64,000 bases of DNA from Kluyvera sp040932435 (GCF_040932435.1 NZ_JBFQGA010000002.1:186001-250000), one strand, 5' to 3'; positions 44,839-54,343 are shown, numbered from the stretch's first letter. The notes: generated by a model not told the origin, from the sequence alone. Translations and numbers: made by a program.

Positions 44839-45408
44839 TCAGTATGAAATGGTACCGCAAACCTTTTCAATCAGCTCCACCGGGAACTGCATTGACTGCA
44901 TGATGTGTTCGACCATGCTGCATTTACGGCCTGTATTCGTGTTGGTAATGACCCAGTATGGCGTTTCCGGAACCTGTTTAGGCTTCGTCTGGTTACCGTT
45001 TTTCAGCAGCGTCTGCTCATCGGCAGCAAAATAGACGCGGGTACGACCATGCAGCGACTCGGTGGCTTCAGCGAAGGCTTTACCGTCCAGTGAGTACAGC
45101 GTGGTGAGAATCAGCATAAAGCGGTTAACTGCTTTTTTCTGCTCGGCATATTCGTCAGAGAGCAGCAGCTCGCGCATGGCACGGACTTTGTCTTTGGTCG
45201 TTTTAACCGTTTTAACTTCAGCCGCGGGGGTAGCAGCCGGCGCAGGAGTAGGTTCTGCTTTGACGACCGGTGCCGCGGCAACAGCGGGCTGTGAAGCGGC
45301 GCTGAATTTCAGCATACGCCGTAAAATGTCGGACGCGCTCTCGCCAATGTGCAGAGTGTGAGCCGCAATATAGCGATAGAGCTCGTCATCAACTTCGATC
45401 GTTTTCAT
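44839..45408 (-). CDS. seqA: Replication initiation negative modulator SeqA
   Basis: 189-residue protein that binds hemimethylated GATC sites and sequesters oriC. The N-terminal oligomerisation domain (MKTIEVDDELYRYIAAHT to SDILRRML, 1-35) is followed by an Ala/Pro-rich linker and the C-terminal DNA-binding domain (about 85-189, with NTNTGRKCSMVEHIMQSM). It is eight residues longer than E. coli SeqA (181), with the extra length in the linker. The in-frame ATG 11 codons upstream is rejected because the conserved protein starts at MKTIEV. Confidence 0.96.
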   Translation of the reverse strand: MKTIEVDDELYRYIAAHTLHIGESASDILRRMLKFSAASQPAVAAAPVVKAEPTPAPAATPAAEVKTVKTTKDKVRAMRELLLSDEYAEQKKAVNRFMLILTTLYSLDGKAFAEATESLHGRTRVYFAADEQTLLKNGNQTKPKQVPETPYWVITNTNTGRKCSMVEHIMQSMQFPVELIEKVCGTISY

Positions 45409-45590
45409 CTTAATCCGGTGCGATAATTTTTCTGAATACAATTCGTTGGGATTATAAAGTCAAAACCCAACAGCGGGTAGCGCCAAAACAGGAACACGGC
45501 AAAATTCGGATGAGTTCCTTACTTGCCCCTGAGCGTTAGAATGTCCAACATGATACCCTAACCCGACAACGCGAAAAAAAGAACTTTGCT

Positions 45591-46355
45591 ATGAAATTGA
45601 ATGTCCGAGCGCAATCTGCACAAAACCTGCACAATAATTCCCCCATCGTTCTGGTCCACGGTCTGTTTGGCAGCCTAGATAATCTTGGCATCTTGGCGCG
45701 CGACCTCGTCGTGGATCACGATATTATCCAAGTTGATATGCGTAACCACGGGCTGTCGCCTCGTTCAGACCAAATGAACTACCCGGCGATGGCTCAGGAT
45801 CTGCTCGATACTCTCGACGCCAATAACATCGAAAAAGCCACGCTCATCGGTCACTCAATGGGCGGCAAAGCGGTGATGGCATTTACCGCGTTGGCTCCAG
45901 AACGCATCGACCGTCTAGTGGCGATTGATATTGCTCCTGTGAACTATCAGGTTCGTCGTCACGATGAGATTTTTGCTGCCATTAACGCCGTGACATCTGC
46001 AGGCGTGGCAACTCGCCAGCAGGCCGCCACGGTGATGCGTGATTATCTGAAGGAAGAAGGCGTGATTCAGTTTCTGCTGAAATCATTTGTCGACGGCGCA
46101 TGGCGCTTTAACGTACCGGTACTGTGGGAACAATATCCGCACATTGTCGGCTGGGAGACGATTCCCGCGTGGGATCATCCTGCCCTCTTTATTCCCGGCG
46201 GCAATTCGCCGTACGTTACCGAAGCCTATCGCGACGATCTTTTAGCCCAGTTCCCACAAGCCAAGGCGCACGTTATTGCCGGCGCGGGCCATTGGGTTCA
46301 CGCCGAAAAACCGGACGCGGTGCTACGCGCTATCCGCCGCTACCTTGCAGAGTGA
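45591..46355 (+). CDS. ybfF: Alpha/beta hydrolase (esterase) YbfF
   Basis: 254-residue esterase of the alpha/beta hydrolase fold; same length as E. coli YbfF, which hydrolyses acyl-CoA and short esters in vitro. The nucleophile Ser89 is in GHSMGGK, the oxyanion region is LVHGLFGSLDN, and the catalytic His lies in GAGHWVHAEKPD. Divergent from seqA. Confidence 0.95.
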   Translation: MKLNVRAQSAQNLHNNSPIVLVHGLFGSLDNLGILARDLVVDHDIIQVDMRNHGLSPRSDQMNYPAMAQDLLDTLDANNIEKATLIGHSMGGKAVMAFTALAPERIDRLVAIDIAPVNYQVRRHDEIFAAINAVTSAGVATRQQAATVMRDYLKEEGVIQFLLKSFVDGAWRFNVPVLWEQYPHIVGWETIPAWDHPALFIPGGNSPYVTEAYRDDLLAQFPQAKAHVIAGAGHWVHAEKPDAVLRAIRRYLAE

Positions 46356-46485
46356 TTAAAAATGCACCGACTGCGCGCCAGAATGGCCGCGGTCGTTGGC
46401 GTGCGGGTTCCACTGATGTATGATTGCGCGCTGTCTGCGCCGGGTACTGCCCGGTAGCTTGTTTTCCCCGAAGTCACTCAGAATC

Positions 46486-46779
46486 ATGGCAAAAGAACAA
46501 ACGGACCGTACGACACTAGATTTGTTCGCAAATGAGCGTCGCCCGGGAAGACCAAAAACCAATCCGCTTTCGCGTGACGAGCAGCTCCGCATCAATAAGC
46601 GCAACCAGCTAAAACGCGACAAGGTTCGTGGGCTCAAGCGTGTTGAACTGAAGCTGAATCATGAAGCCGTTGATGCGCTCAACGAGCTGGCGACTGCCCG
46701 TGATATGAGCCGTAGCGAACTCATCGAAGAGATGTTGATGAATCAGCTCGCGCTGCTGCACGGACAGGGGAAAGTCTGA
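46486..46779 (+). CDS. ybfE: DNA-binding-like protein YbfE
   Basis: 97-residue protein with a basic N-terminal half (RRPGRPKTNPLSRDEQLRINKRNQLKRDK) and a C-terminal ribbon-helix-helix-like segment (VELKLNHEAVDALNELATARDMSRSELIEEML). E. coli ybfE is reported to be LexA-regulated; I found no clear LexA box here. The start MAKEQTDRT matches E. coli; the longer frame from 46420 has no support. Confidence 0.92.
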   Translation: MAKEQTDRTTLDLFANERRPGRPKTNPLSRDEQLRINKRNQLKRDKVRGLKRVELKLNHEAVDALNELATARDMSRSELIEEMLMNQLALLHGQGKV

Positions 46780-46930
46780 AAAATCCCCCCAAAACACGCT
46801 TTCATGTAGCAGAGTGTGCAGTACGGCACGATTGCTGTTTCCGCACTTAGACCTGTTCTGCTATGATTGCCCTTATCTGTGGGCATTAAGCCACCACCAT
46901 ATCATTAAGTTTCAAGAGGTTATTTTACTC

Positions 46931-47461
46931 ATGGCAATCGTTGGCATCTTCTTCGGTAGCGATACCGGAAACACCGAAAATATCGCAAAAATGATTCAAA
47001 AACAGCTTGGTAAAGATGTCGCTGATGTTCATGACATCGCCAAGAGCAGCAAAGAGGATCTGGAAGCGTTCGATATCCTGCTGCTGGGCATTCCAACGTG
47101 GTACTACGGTGAAGCACAGTGCGACTGGGATGATTTCTTCCCAACGCTGGAAGAAGTTGATTTCAACGGCAAGCTGGTTGCGTTGTTCGGCTGTGGCGAC
47201 CAGGAAGACTATGCAGAATATTTCTGTGATGCCCTGGGTACCATCCGTGACATTATTGAACCTCATGGCGCAACCATCGTCGGCCACTGGCCAACCGCCG
47301 GCTATCATTTTGAAGCGTCTAAGGGCCTTGCCGATGACGATCACTTCGTGGGCCTAGCCATTGACGAAGATCGCCAACCAGAGTTGACCGCAGAACGCGT
47401 TGAGAAATGGGTTAAGCAGGTTGCCGAAGAACTGCACTTGGATGAGATCAAAAACGCCTAA
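46931..47461 (+). CDS. fldA: Flavodoxin I FldA
   Basis: 176-residue FMN protein that supplies electrons to biotin synthase, methionine synthase, IspG/IspH and anaerobic ribonucleotide reductase activation. The FMN phosphate loop SDTGNTENIAK is at residues 10-20, with aromatic stacking residues in PTWYYGE and CGDQEDYAEY. The start MAIVGIFFG is preceded by AGAGG; an upstream frame is rejected. Same length as E. coli. Confidence 0.97.
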   Translation: MAIVGIFFGSDTGNTENIAKMIQKQLGKDVADVHDIAKSSKEDLEAFDILLLGIPTWYYGEAQCDWDDFFPTLEEVDFNGKLVALFGCGDQEDYAEYFCDALGTIRDIIEPHGATIVGHWPTAGYHFEASKGLADDDHFVGLAIDEDRQPELTAERVEKWVKQVAEELHLDEIKNA

Positions 47462-47675
47462 TTGCGATAATGAGGTGTAATTATTGAATTGCACCTCATT
47501 AATAGGTAAAAGCAATTAAAATAATAGCTACATTTTTTTAACTTTTTATCGCATACCTGTACAATATCATCAGATTTGGCGCAGGTTCATCGCCCAGTTT
47601 GTCGATGATGCCTCGTTTTTGAAAGCTCAGCTTACCCGGGCCTTGCTGTTTTCATTTTGATAGGGCCATTCTATA

Positions 47676-47765
47676 ATGAGACGCATTAATTCGGGTGCAT
47701 TCTCTGTGAAACTTTCACTGATGGAAGTTAATCGTAAAGCAACAGGACAGATTCCGCATGACTGA
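47676..47765 (+). CDS. uof: Upstream leader peptide of fur, Uof
   Basis: 29-codon frame starting MRRINSGAFSVKLSLMEVNR, whose TGA stop overlaps the first codons of fur (CATGACTGA). In E. coli translation of fur is coupled to that of uof, and the iron-stress sRNA RyhB pairs at the uof ribosome site to lower Fur synthesis. Position and sequence agree; the ribosome site here is weak. Confidence 0.85.
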   Translation: MRRINSGAFSVKLSLMEVNRKATGQIPHD

Positions 47766-48210
47766 CAATAATACCGCATTAAAGAAGGCTGGCCTGAAAG
47801 TCACACTTCCACGGTTAAAGATTCTGGAAGTTCTTCAGGAACCTCATAACCACCATGTCAGCGCGGAAGACTTATACAAACGCCTGATCGACATGGGTGA
47901 AGAAATCGGTTTAGCCACGGTTTACCGCGTACTTAACCAGTTCGATGATGCTGGCATCGTGACCCGCCATAATTTTGAAGGCGGTAAATCCGTTTTCGAA
48001 TTAACCCAACAGCATCACCACGATCACCTGATCTGCCTCGACTGCGGTAAAGTTATCGAGTTCAGCGATGATTCTATTGAAGCTCGCCAGCGTGAAATCG
48101 CCACTAAACATGGTATTCGCCTAACCAACCACAGCCTGTATCTGTACGGTCACTGTGCTGAAGGCGACTGCCGTGAAGATGAACACGCTCACGACGACGT
48201 CGCAAAATAA
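47758..48210 (+). CDS. fur: Ferric uptake regulator Fur
   Basis: 150-residue Fe2+-dependent repressor. N-terminal winged helix (LKKAGLKVTLPRLKILEVL), metal sites in HNHHVSAEDLY and QQHHHDHLICLDCGK, with the CxxC pair CLDC, and a His/Asp-rich tail (CREDEHAHDD). Two residues longer than E. coli Fur, in the tail. It is translationally coupled to uof. Relevant to the possible iron-handling operon at 60897-64000. Confidence 0.97.
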   Translation: MTDNNTALKKAGLKVTLPRLKILEVLQEPHNHHVSAEDLYKRLIDMGEEIGLATVYRVLNQFDDAGIVTRHNFEGGKSVFELTQQHHHDHLICLDCGKVIEFSDDSIEARQREIATKHGIRLTNHSLYLYGHCAEGDCREDEHAHDDVAK

Positions 48211-48227
48211 CGACTCGCCGCTCGTCA

Positions 48228-48259
48228 AAAAGCCAGCCACCGTGTGCTGGTTTTTTTTT
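48228..48259 (+). terminator. Terminator of fur
   Basis: AAAAAGCCAGC-CACCGTGT-GCTGGTTTTTTTTT, a short GC stem with a long T run, 18 bases after the fur stop. Confidence 0.85.
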
Positions 48260-48281
48260 ACCTTTCTTCAGCTACCCACAT

Positions 48282-48311
48282 AAAAAAACCGCTGCAAGCA
48301 GCGGTTTTTTT
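48282..48311 (-). terminator. Terminator of chiPQ
   Basis: AAAAAAACCGCTGC-AA-GCAGCGGTTTTTTT, symmetric, just after the chiQ stop; can act in both directions. Confidence 0.9.
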
Positions 48312-48327
48312 CGTTCAGCAGACAACG

Positions 48328-48663
48328 TTACTTGTTCGACGTATTGTTGCTGCGGATCTCTTGCCAGATTTTATCGCATTTGCTTGCGACAGCTTGGTCA
48401 TTACCCATTTTTCTAGCCTGAATGCACTGCTGGTAGTCCAACACACGCACGCTTTCCTGATTCGCGAACTGCTCGTGCTTCTTCTCTTGCTTCAGCACGT
48501 TTAATACGCTCTGGCAGGCCTCGATTTTCTCCGGGCTGCCTTCCGCCGTATTGATACAGGCGCTATAGGCATCTTTCAGTTTGCTATCTTCTTGCGGCGC
48601 AGGAGACTGCACACAGGCGCTAAGGCCAGCGGCCATCAGGGCGACAATAATCAATTTTTTCAT
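48328..48663 (-). CDS. chiQ: Chitosugar-induced lipoprotein ChiQ (YbfN)
   Basis: 111-residue lipoprotein: signal peptide with lipobox GLSAC (Cys17), followed by a soluble part with four further cysteines (SACINTAE, EACQS, QQCIQA, ASKCDK). Cotranscribed with the chitoporin gene in enteric bacteria; its exact role is not known. E. coli YbfN has 108 residues. Confidence 0.93.
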   Translation of the reverse strand: MKKLIIVALMAAGLSACVQSPAPQEDSKLKDAYSACINTAEGSPEKIEACQSVLNVLKQEKKHEQFANQESVRVLDYQQCIQARKMGNDQAVASKCDKIWQEIRSNNTSNK

Positions 48664-48713
48664 GCAATGAGCCTCTTAGTGGCGGTAGTGGTTTCCCGCT
48701 ACCGCCTCATGCA

Positions 48714-50120
48714 TCAGAAAATAGTGAACGGTGCGATGACGATGAATTTCACGTCACGTTCGTCCTGGAAGATGTTGCCGTAACCGCCGCCCCAGCTTGG
48801 GATATCGGAGTGGTTGTCGTACTGAGTGAAGTGCAGTTTGAAGAGCGTACCCTTCGCGCGGCCTTCCTGTACGGTGTACATGGCATCAAGGCTATATGCA
48901 GATTCTTTGATGGTGTTGTTTTTGTTGTAGAACGCGTCTGGATTCATCTGCCAGGTCGCTGGTTTAGCATCCCATGCATAGACGTAAGACGCGCCCACTG
49001 CCCAACCAGGGAGATTCCAGTTTTTCAGGTCATACATGCCGCCGAAGAACACCGCTTTTTCGCCGTTGGCGTTGAAGTCAGAGCGGTTATCCCACCAGAT
49101 ATCCAGACGACCGTTAGAGGAAGCATAGGTTGGCGTCATACGCTGCAGGAAGTAACCCTGCTGGCCTTCAGCTTTAACCCAAGTCCCTTCCAGACGGAAA
49201 TCGAACACCTCGTTAAGCTTGTAACCAAAGGTCAGTGCTTGCAGCCACGCGGTGCCATCATAAATATCGTTTACGCCGCGGTCGGTGACTTTGTCACGAG
49301 TACCGTAGAACTGATAGCTGGTCGTCAATGGGCCGCCAGGAATATCGAATTTGTAGCTCGCTTTGGCGAAGTACTGATCAACATAACCTTCTGCCTGACC
49401 AAATGCCGCTTCCAGCACCAGGTCATTTTTGAAATCGTATTTAGCACCGATAGAGTGCAGGTAGTCGACTTTGGTCTTCTTATCGTTCTGATAGAAGTTA
49501 TCCATCTCCAGGTGCCAAGGCGCTTTGTACTCGTTGGTCCACATGTAGGAGAAGCTCAGAGCACCATTATCGCCGTAATCAAAGTTGGCACCCGCTTCAG
49601 CACCCTGATAGGTACCAGGCATGAAGCTCCAGTGTGGTGCCAGCAGGGTTTGACCGGTAGGCTGGATGTAACCTGCGCGAGCCCAAGTTGGACCGAGTTT
49701 GAATTTCGCGGCTGCTTTATACAGGCTGATACCGCTCTTATCACCGCTGTAGTCTTCGCTGTAACCCTTGTTTTTAGAAGAGAACGCGATTTCGTTTGGG
49801 TGGCCGCTTTCGGCGCTTTCGTTCATTTCAATTGCGGTGAACGCAGCGATATCGATACCGAACATATCGGCAGCATAGCCAGACTGGAAGTCGAGGTTGG
49901 CGTTCCAGGTGGAGTGAGACAGGTTGGTTTTATACTTGTCGTGATCGGTCACATCTTTACGGTCACGTTCACGTTGCCAGTAATAGATGCCGCCGGTTAA
50001 TGATGAGTCGTCAATGAACCCTTCTGCTTTTGCATCCGGCGCCATTGTAAAGCCTGACAGTGCTGTCACACCGGCGATAGCCAGCGCCAGCGTACTACGT
50101 TTGCCACTAAACGTACGCAT
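48714..50120 (-). CDS. chiP: Chitoporin ChiP (YbfM), OprD family
   Basis: 468-residue outer-membrane porin for chitobiose and longer chitosugars. The signal peptide ends at APDAKA (residue 32), beta-barrel strands alternate through the protein, and it ends in phenylalanine (APFTIF), as outer-membrane proteins do. The start MRTFSGKRST matches E. coli; the ribosome site AGAGGA 8 bases upstream lies within the pairing site for the sRNA ChiX (50128-50138). Imported sugars feed NagE and NagBA encoded nearby. Confidence 0.96.
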   Translation of the reverse strand: MRTFSGKRSTLALAIAGVTALSGFTMAPDAKAEGFIDDSSLTGGIYYWQRERDRKDVTDHDKYKTNLSHSTWNANLDFQSGYAADMFGIDIAAFTAIEMNESAESGHPNEIAFSSKNKGYSEDYSGDKSGISLYKAAAKFKLGPTWARAGYIQPTGQTLLAPHWSFMPGTYQGAEAGANFDYGDNGALSFSYMWTNEYKAPWHLEMDNFYQNDKKTKVDYLHSIGAKYDFKNDLVLEAAFGQAEGYVDQYFAKASYKFDIPGGPLTTSYQFYGTRDKVTDRGVNDIYDGTAWLQALTFGYKLNEVFDFRLEGTWVKAEGQQGYFLQRMTPTYASSNGRLDIWWDNRSDFNANGEKAVFFGGMYDLKNWNLPGWAVGASYVYAWDAKPATWQMNPDAFYNKNNTIKESAYSLDAMYTVQEGRAKGTLFKLHFTQYDNHSDIPSWGGGYGNIFQDERDVKFIVIAPFTIF

Positions 50121-50127
50121 AGTTATA

Positions 50128-50138
50128 TCCTCTTTGAC
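50128..50138 (-). promoter_or_regulatory. ChiX sRNA pairing site over the chiP ribosome-binding site
   Basis: The chiP leader reads GUCAAAGAGGA just before the start codon. This is the exact complement of UCCUCUUUGAC, the seed of the E. coli sRNA ChiX as I recall it. The site covers the Shine-Dalgarno sequence, so ChiX binding would block translation until chitosugars induce an anti-ChiX trap. The ChiX gene itself is not in this window. Confidence 0.8.
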
Positions 50139-50547
50139 TTTTAAAATGCCGCCGCAAAGCGAAGGCAAAAAATAAAACTTTAAAAAAAATGAACTTCTGG
50201 AAAATGATATTTCACTACACCGATAGACTATTTTTCGCGACGCGAATTATCAATCCTTTTCCGCAACAAGAGTGCAGGATTATGACAAAGCGCACATATT
50301 TGGTTTCAAGGTGTAACGAGGTGCGTTGTTAGCATCTCAGCGCTCCAACCCTTGTGTGGTCTGGTCTAAATGTTAATGAGACCGTTTACAGCGGAATTTT
50401 GAGAGAAGTTACCGGGCGGCATACGGAAATATCAGAGGTAAAATAATTGTATTAATTCGCTACGCGAAACTACAAAACTTAAACGAATGGCGGTGAGATA
50501 AAAAAAACGCCGCAAAAGCGGCGTCTTTACACAACAAGGGGCTGCTG
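50139..50547. promoter_or_regulatory. chiP upstream region and glnS downstream region
   Basis: About 410 bases holding the chiP promoter and leader, and the glnS terminator at 50500-50525. No gene is visible. In E. coli NagC and CRP act on this promoter; I could not assign their sites with confidence. Confidence 0.6.
50500..50525 (-). terminator. Terminator of glnS
   Basis: On the minus strand GACGCCGC-TTTT-GCGGCGTTTTTTTT, immediately after the glnS stop. Confidence 0.9.
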
Positions 50548-52206
50548 TTAGCCAACCCAGGTATCACGTAAACCGACGGTGCGGTTAAATACCAGCTTGT
50601 CTGCTGTGCTGTAACGACTGTCGAGACAGAAGTAACCCTCACGCTCGAACTGGTAGGCTTTGCTCGCTTCAGCGGCCTGCAGAGACGGCTCACCGTAGCC
50701 TTGGGTGATAATCAGCGACTGAGGATTCATCACTGCCAGGAAGTCTTCTTCGGCACCTGGGTTTGGTACGCTGAACAGACGATCGTACAGACGGATTTCA
50801 ATTGGCAGCGCGTGTGCGGCGCTAACCCAATGAATAACGCCCTTAACTTTACGGCCATCGGCCGGATCTTTGCTCAGGGTGTCAGCATCGTAGGTACAGA
50901 AGATAGTGGTAATATTGCCTTCGGCATCTTTCTCCACGCGCTCTGCTTTCACCACGTAGGCGTTACGCAGACGCACTTCTTTACCCATCACCAAGCGCTT
51001 GTACTGCTTGTTCGCTTCTTCACGGAAATCCGCGCGATCGATCCACAGTTCTGCACTGAATGGAACTTCACGGCTACCCATTTCCGGTTTGTTCGGATGG
51101 TTAGGCATGGAGACCATTTCGCCCTCGCCCTGCGGATAGTTTTCGATGACCAGCTTAACCGGATCGATAACTGCCATCGCACGCGGCGCGTTCTCGTTCA
51201 AATCTTCACGGATACAGGATTCCAGAGAAGCCATCTCAATGGTGTTGTCCTGTTTGGTCACGCCAATACGTTTGCAGAATTCACGGATAGCCGCTGCCGT
51301 GTAGCCACGACGGCGCAAACCGGAGATAGTCGGCATACGCGGATCGTCCCAACCTTCAACGTGCTTCTCGGTCACCAGCTGATTCAGCTTGCGCTTGGAC
51401 ATCACGGTGTATTCCAGATTCAGGCGCGAGAATTCGTACTGACGCGGGTGAACGGGAATCGTGATGTTGTCCAGCACCCAGTCGTACAGGCGACGGTTGT
51501 CCTGGAACTCCAGAGTACACAGTGAATGCGTAATCCCTTCCAGCGCATCGCTGATGCAGTGGGTGAAGTCGTACATCGGATAGATGCACCACTTGGTGCC
51601 GGTCTGGTGGTGATCGGCAAATTTAATACGGTACAGCACGGGATCGCGCATCACGACGAAAGAAGAGGCCATGTCGATTTTGGCACGCAGACAGGCTTTA
51701 CCTTCTTCGAAACCACCGGCACGCATTTTTTCGAACAGCGCTAGGTTCTCTTCGACGCTGCGATCGCGGAACGGGCTATTTTTACCCGGCGCAGTCAGCG
51801 ACCCGCGGTATTCGCGGATTTGCTCTGGCGTCAGTTCATCGACATACGCCAGACCTTTATTGATCAGTTCTACCGCATAGGCATGCAGCTGATCGAAGTA
51901 ATCAGAGGAGTAGCGAACGTTGCCTGACCAGTGAAAACCTAACCACTCGACGTCATTTTTGATGGACTCAACGTATTCGATGTCTTCTTTTACCGGGTTG
52001 GTGTCATCGAAACGCAGGTTGCACTGGCCCTGATAGTCTTGCGCAATGCCGAAGTTCAGGCAGATAGATTTCGCATGGCCAATGTGCAGATAGCCATTTG
52101 GCTCTGGCGGAAAACGAGTATGCACCGTGTTGTGCTTACCGGTAGCCAGATCTTCGTCAATGATCTGACGAATAAAGTTAGTCGGGCGGGCTTCAGCCTC
52201 ACTCAT
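50548..52206 (-). CDS. glnS: Glutaminyl-tRNA synthetase GlnS
   Basis: 552-residue class I aminoacyl-tRNA synthetase. The HIGH motif is in PNGYLHIGHAKS (about 35-46) and the KMSKS-equivalent in VMSKRKLNQLV (near 268). The C-terminal beta-barrel anticodon-binding domains are complete. Two residues shorter than E. coli GlnS. Lies between chiP and nagE on the same strand, each with its own terminator. Confidence 0.97.
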   Translation of the reverse strand: MSEAEARPTNFIRQIIDEDLATGKHNTVHTRFPPEPNGYLHIGHAKSICLNFGIAQDYQGQCNLRFDDTNPVKEDIEYVESIKNDVEWLGFHWSGNVRYSSDYFDQLHAYAVELINKGLAYVDELTPEQIREYRGSLTAPGKNSPFRDRSVEENLALFEKMRAGGFEEGKACLRAKIDMASSFVVMRDPVLYRIKFADHHQTGTKWCIYPMYDFTHCISDALEGITHSLCTLEFQDNRRLYDWVLDNITIPVHPRQYEFSRLNLEYTVMSKRKLNQLVTEKHVEGWDDPRMPTISGLRRRGYTAAAIREFCKRIGVTKQDNTIEMASLESCIREDLNENAPRAMAVIDPVKLVIENYPQGEGEMVSMPNHPNKPEMGSREVPFSAELWIDRADFREEANKQYKRLVMGKEVRLRNAYVVKAERVEKDAEGNITTIFCTYDADTLSKDPADGRKVKGVIHWVSAAHALPIEIRLYDRLFSVPNPGAEEDFLAVMNPQSLIITQGYGEPSLQAAEASKAYQFEREGYFCLDSRYSTADKLVFNRTVGLRDTWVG

Positions 52207-52326
52207 CGTAGATTCCTCAAAGCGTAAACAACGTATAACGGCATATGATCTTATAAGCCGGACGGACTGACAACCTTTAGTTACGCAAAAAACGTCTCAA
52301 ACGAAAAGATTGGGGCAGATTGCTGC

Positions 52327-52361
52327 AAAAAAAAGCGGCGGAGGAATATCCCCCCGCCGCT
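52327..52361 (-). terminator. Terminator of nagE
   Basis: On the minus strand GAGCGGCGG...CCGCCGCTTTTTTTT forms a GC-rich stem with an eight-T run after the nagE stop. Confidence 0.9.
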
Positions 52362-52393
52362 CAAAGCATGTAGTCACGTTTACTCAGGAGCGA

Positions 52394-54343
52394 TTACTTG
52401 CTTTTAATCTCATACAGTGGCGTTTGACCGGCAACCACATGACCTTCAGCCTTGATAACCAAGCCGCCGAAATCATCGCTATTGCTACAAACAACTGGGC
52501 TAATCATTGAGCGTGCGTTGGCGTTCAGGAAGTCCAGATCCATTTCCAGGATTGGCTGACCGGCAACCACTTCTGCACCCTCTTCAACCAGACGCTTGAA
52601 GCCTTTACCTTCCAGCACCACGGTATCGATACCCATATGGACAACGATCTCCGCGCCTTTGTCAGTTTCCAAACAGAACGCGTGGTTGGTGTTGAAGATT
52701 TTCACGATGGTCCCCGCTGCCGGAGAAACCACGGTTTTATCCGTTGGTTTTACCGCGATGCCGTCGCCCACTGCTTTGCTGGCGAACGCTTCATCAGGAA
52801 CCTGCTCCAGCGCCACGATGTCGCCGGTAATCGGAGAAACCAGTGTTTCAACGGTCGTCGCGTTAGCCACGGCCTGCGGTTTTACCGCGGCGGTAGATGC
52901 GGCTGGAGCGTTGTCGGCGGCCGCTGCGGCAACCGGGCCACGCGCAACCACTTTCTTCATCGCATCGCCGATAGATTCAGCTTTTGCACCCACGATAACC
53001 TGGATGGTTTGCTTGTTCAGTTTCACCACGCCAGACGCGCCCAGACGTTTGCACACCGCATCGTTGACCTTCGCAGAGTCAGCAACGGTCAGACGCAGAC
53101 GAGTGATACAGGCATCAATCGCTTTCAGGTTGTCAGTACCACCTACTGCGGCGATGTAGTTGGTCGCCAGCTGGTTCAAACCTTCTTCGGTGTTGCTGTT
53201 TGCTTCTTCAGTGACGACGCTGTCGTCTTTATCTTCGCGGCCCGGTGTTTTCAGGTTAAACATGCGGATAACCACGCTGAACAGCACGAAGTAAATAACG
53301 AAGAACACCAGACCCATCACCACCAGCATCCAGACGTTCTTACTTGCTGCCGGCAGGCTGTACATCAACACGTAGTCAATTGCACCTGCGGAGAAGGAGA
53401 AGCCTGCGTGGATACCCAGCAGCGTCGCGATGAACAGGCTCACACCGGTCAGAATCGCGTGCAGGAGGTACAGTACCGGCGCCAGGAACATGAACAGGAA
53501 TTCCAGCGGCTCGGTTACACCGGTCAGGAATGCGGTGACCGCAACGGACAGCAGCATCCCGCCAACCATTGGGCGACGAGCTTTTGGTGCTGCGAAGTAC
53601 ATCGCCAGCGCCGCACCCGGCAGACCAAACATCATGATTGGGAAGAAGCCGGACATGAACATGCCCGCAGTGCCGTCACCCGCGTAGAAGCGGTTGATAT
53701 CACCGTGGAAGACTGCACCCGCCGCGTTGGTGAACTCACCAATCTGGAACCAGGCGATGGTGTTCAGCACCTGATGCAGACCGGTTGGGATCAGCAGACG
53801 GTTAATGAAGCCAAAGATACCGGAGCCCAGCGCGCCAGCACCCACGATCCATTCACCACCTGCATGGATTGCGTTCTGCACCGGCGGCCACACGTAGCCG
53901 AAGATGGCAGCCAGCACCAAACAGAAGAAGCCAGTTGCGATTGGTACGAAACGTTTACCGCCGAAGAAGCTCAGGAAGTCAGGCAGTTTGATGCCAGACC
54001 AACGGTTGTACGTCGCGCCAGCCACCAGACCGGTAATGATACCCGCCAGGACACCCATGTTAATCGCTGGGTTGATGGTGATCATTGCTTTCGTCAGTAC
54101 GAAATAACCTACTGCGCCCGCCAGTGCTGCCGCACCCGCGCTGTCTTTCGACCAGCTGGATGCCACACCGATGGCGAAGATTAGCGCCAGGTTATCGAAG
54201 ATTGATCCACCCGCTTGCGCAATAAATGGAACGTTCAGTAAATCTGGCTGACCAAATCGCAGCAACAGCGCCGCCACTGGCAGCACGGCGATAGGGAGCT
54301 GTAACGCCCTACCTAGTCGCTGGAAAAAACCTAAAATATTCAT
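52394..54343 (-). CDS. nagE: N-acetylglucosamine PTS permease NagE (EIICBA)
   Basis: 649-residue PTS transporter that imports and phosphorylates N-acetylglucosamine. Order: EIIC membrane domain (about 1-365), EIIB domain with the phospho-cysteine in IDACITRLRLTV (near 412), an Ala-rich linker, and EIIA domain with the phospho-histidine in EIVVHMGIDTVVLEGKGF (near 570). One residue longer than E. coli NagE. Divergent from nagBACD, with NagC operators and a CRP site between. Confidence 0.97.
   Translation of the reverse strand: MNILGFFQRLGRALQLPIAVLPVAALLLRFGQPDLLNVPFIAQAGGSIFDNLALIFAIGVASSWSKDSAGAAALAGAVGYFVLTKAMITINPAINMGVLAGIITGLVAGATYNRWSGIKLPDFLSFFGGKRFVPIATGFFCLVLAAIFGYVWPPVQNAIHAGGEWIVGAGALGSGIFGFINRLLIPTGLHQVLNTIAWFQIGEFTNAAGAVFHGDINRFYAGDGTAGMFMSGFFPIMMFGLPGAALAMYFAAPKARRPMVGGMLLSVAVTAFLTGVTEPLEFLFMFLAPVLYLLHAILTGVSLFIATLLGIHAGFSFSAGAIDYVLMYSLPAASKNVWMLVVMGLVFFVIYFVLFSVVIRMFNLKTPGREDKDDSVVTEEANSNTEEGLNQLATNYIAAVGGTDNLKAIDACITRLRLTVADSAKVNDAVCKRLGASGVVKLNKQTIQVIVGAKAESIGDAMKKVVARGPVAAAAADNAPAASTAAVKPQAVANATTVETLVSPITGDIVALEQVPDEAFASKAVGDGIAVKPTDKTVVSPAAGTIVKIFNTNHAFCLETDKGAEIVVHMGIDTVVLEGKGFKRLVEEGAEVVAGQPILEMDLDFLNANARSMISPVVCSNSDDFGGLVIKAEGHVVAGQTPLYEIKSK

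Noticed and set aside
46360..46485. LexA box before ybfE
   Set aside because: Searched for CTG-N10-CAG in the region, found no acceptable match, so not annotated.
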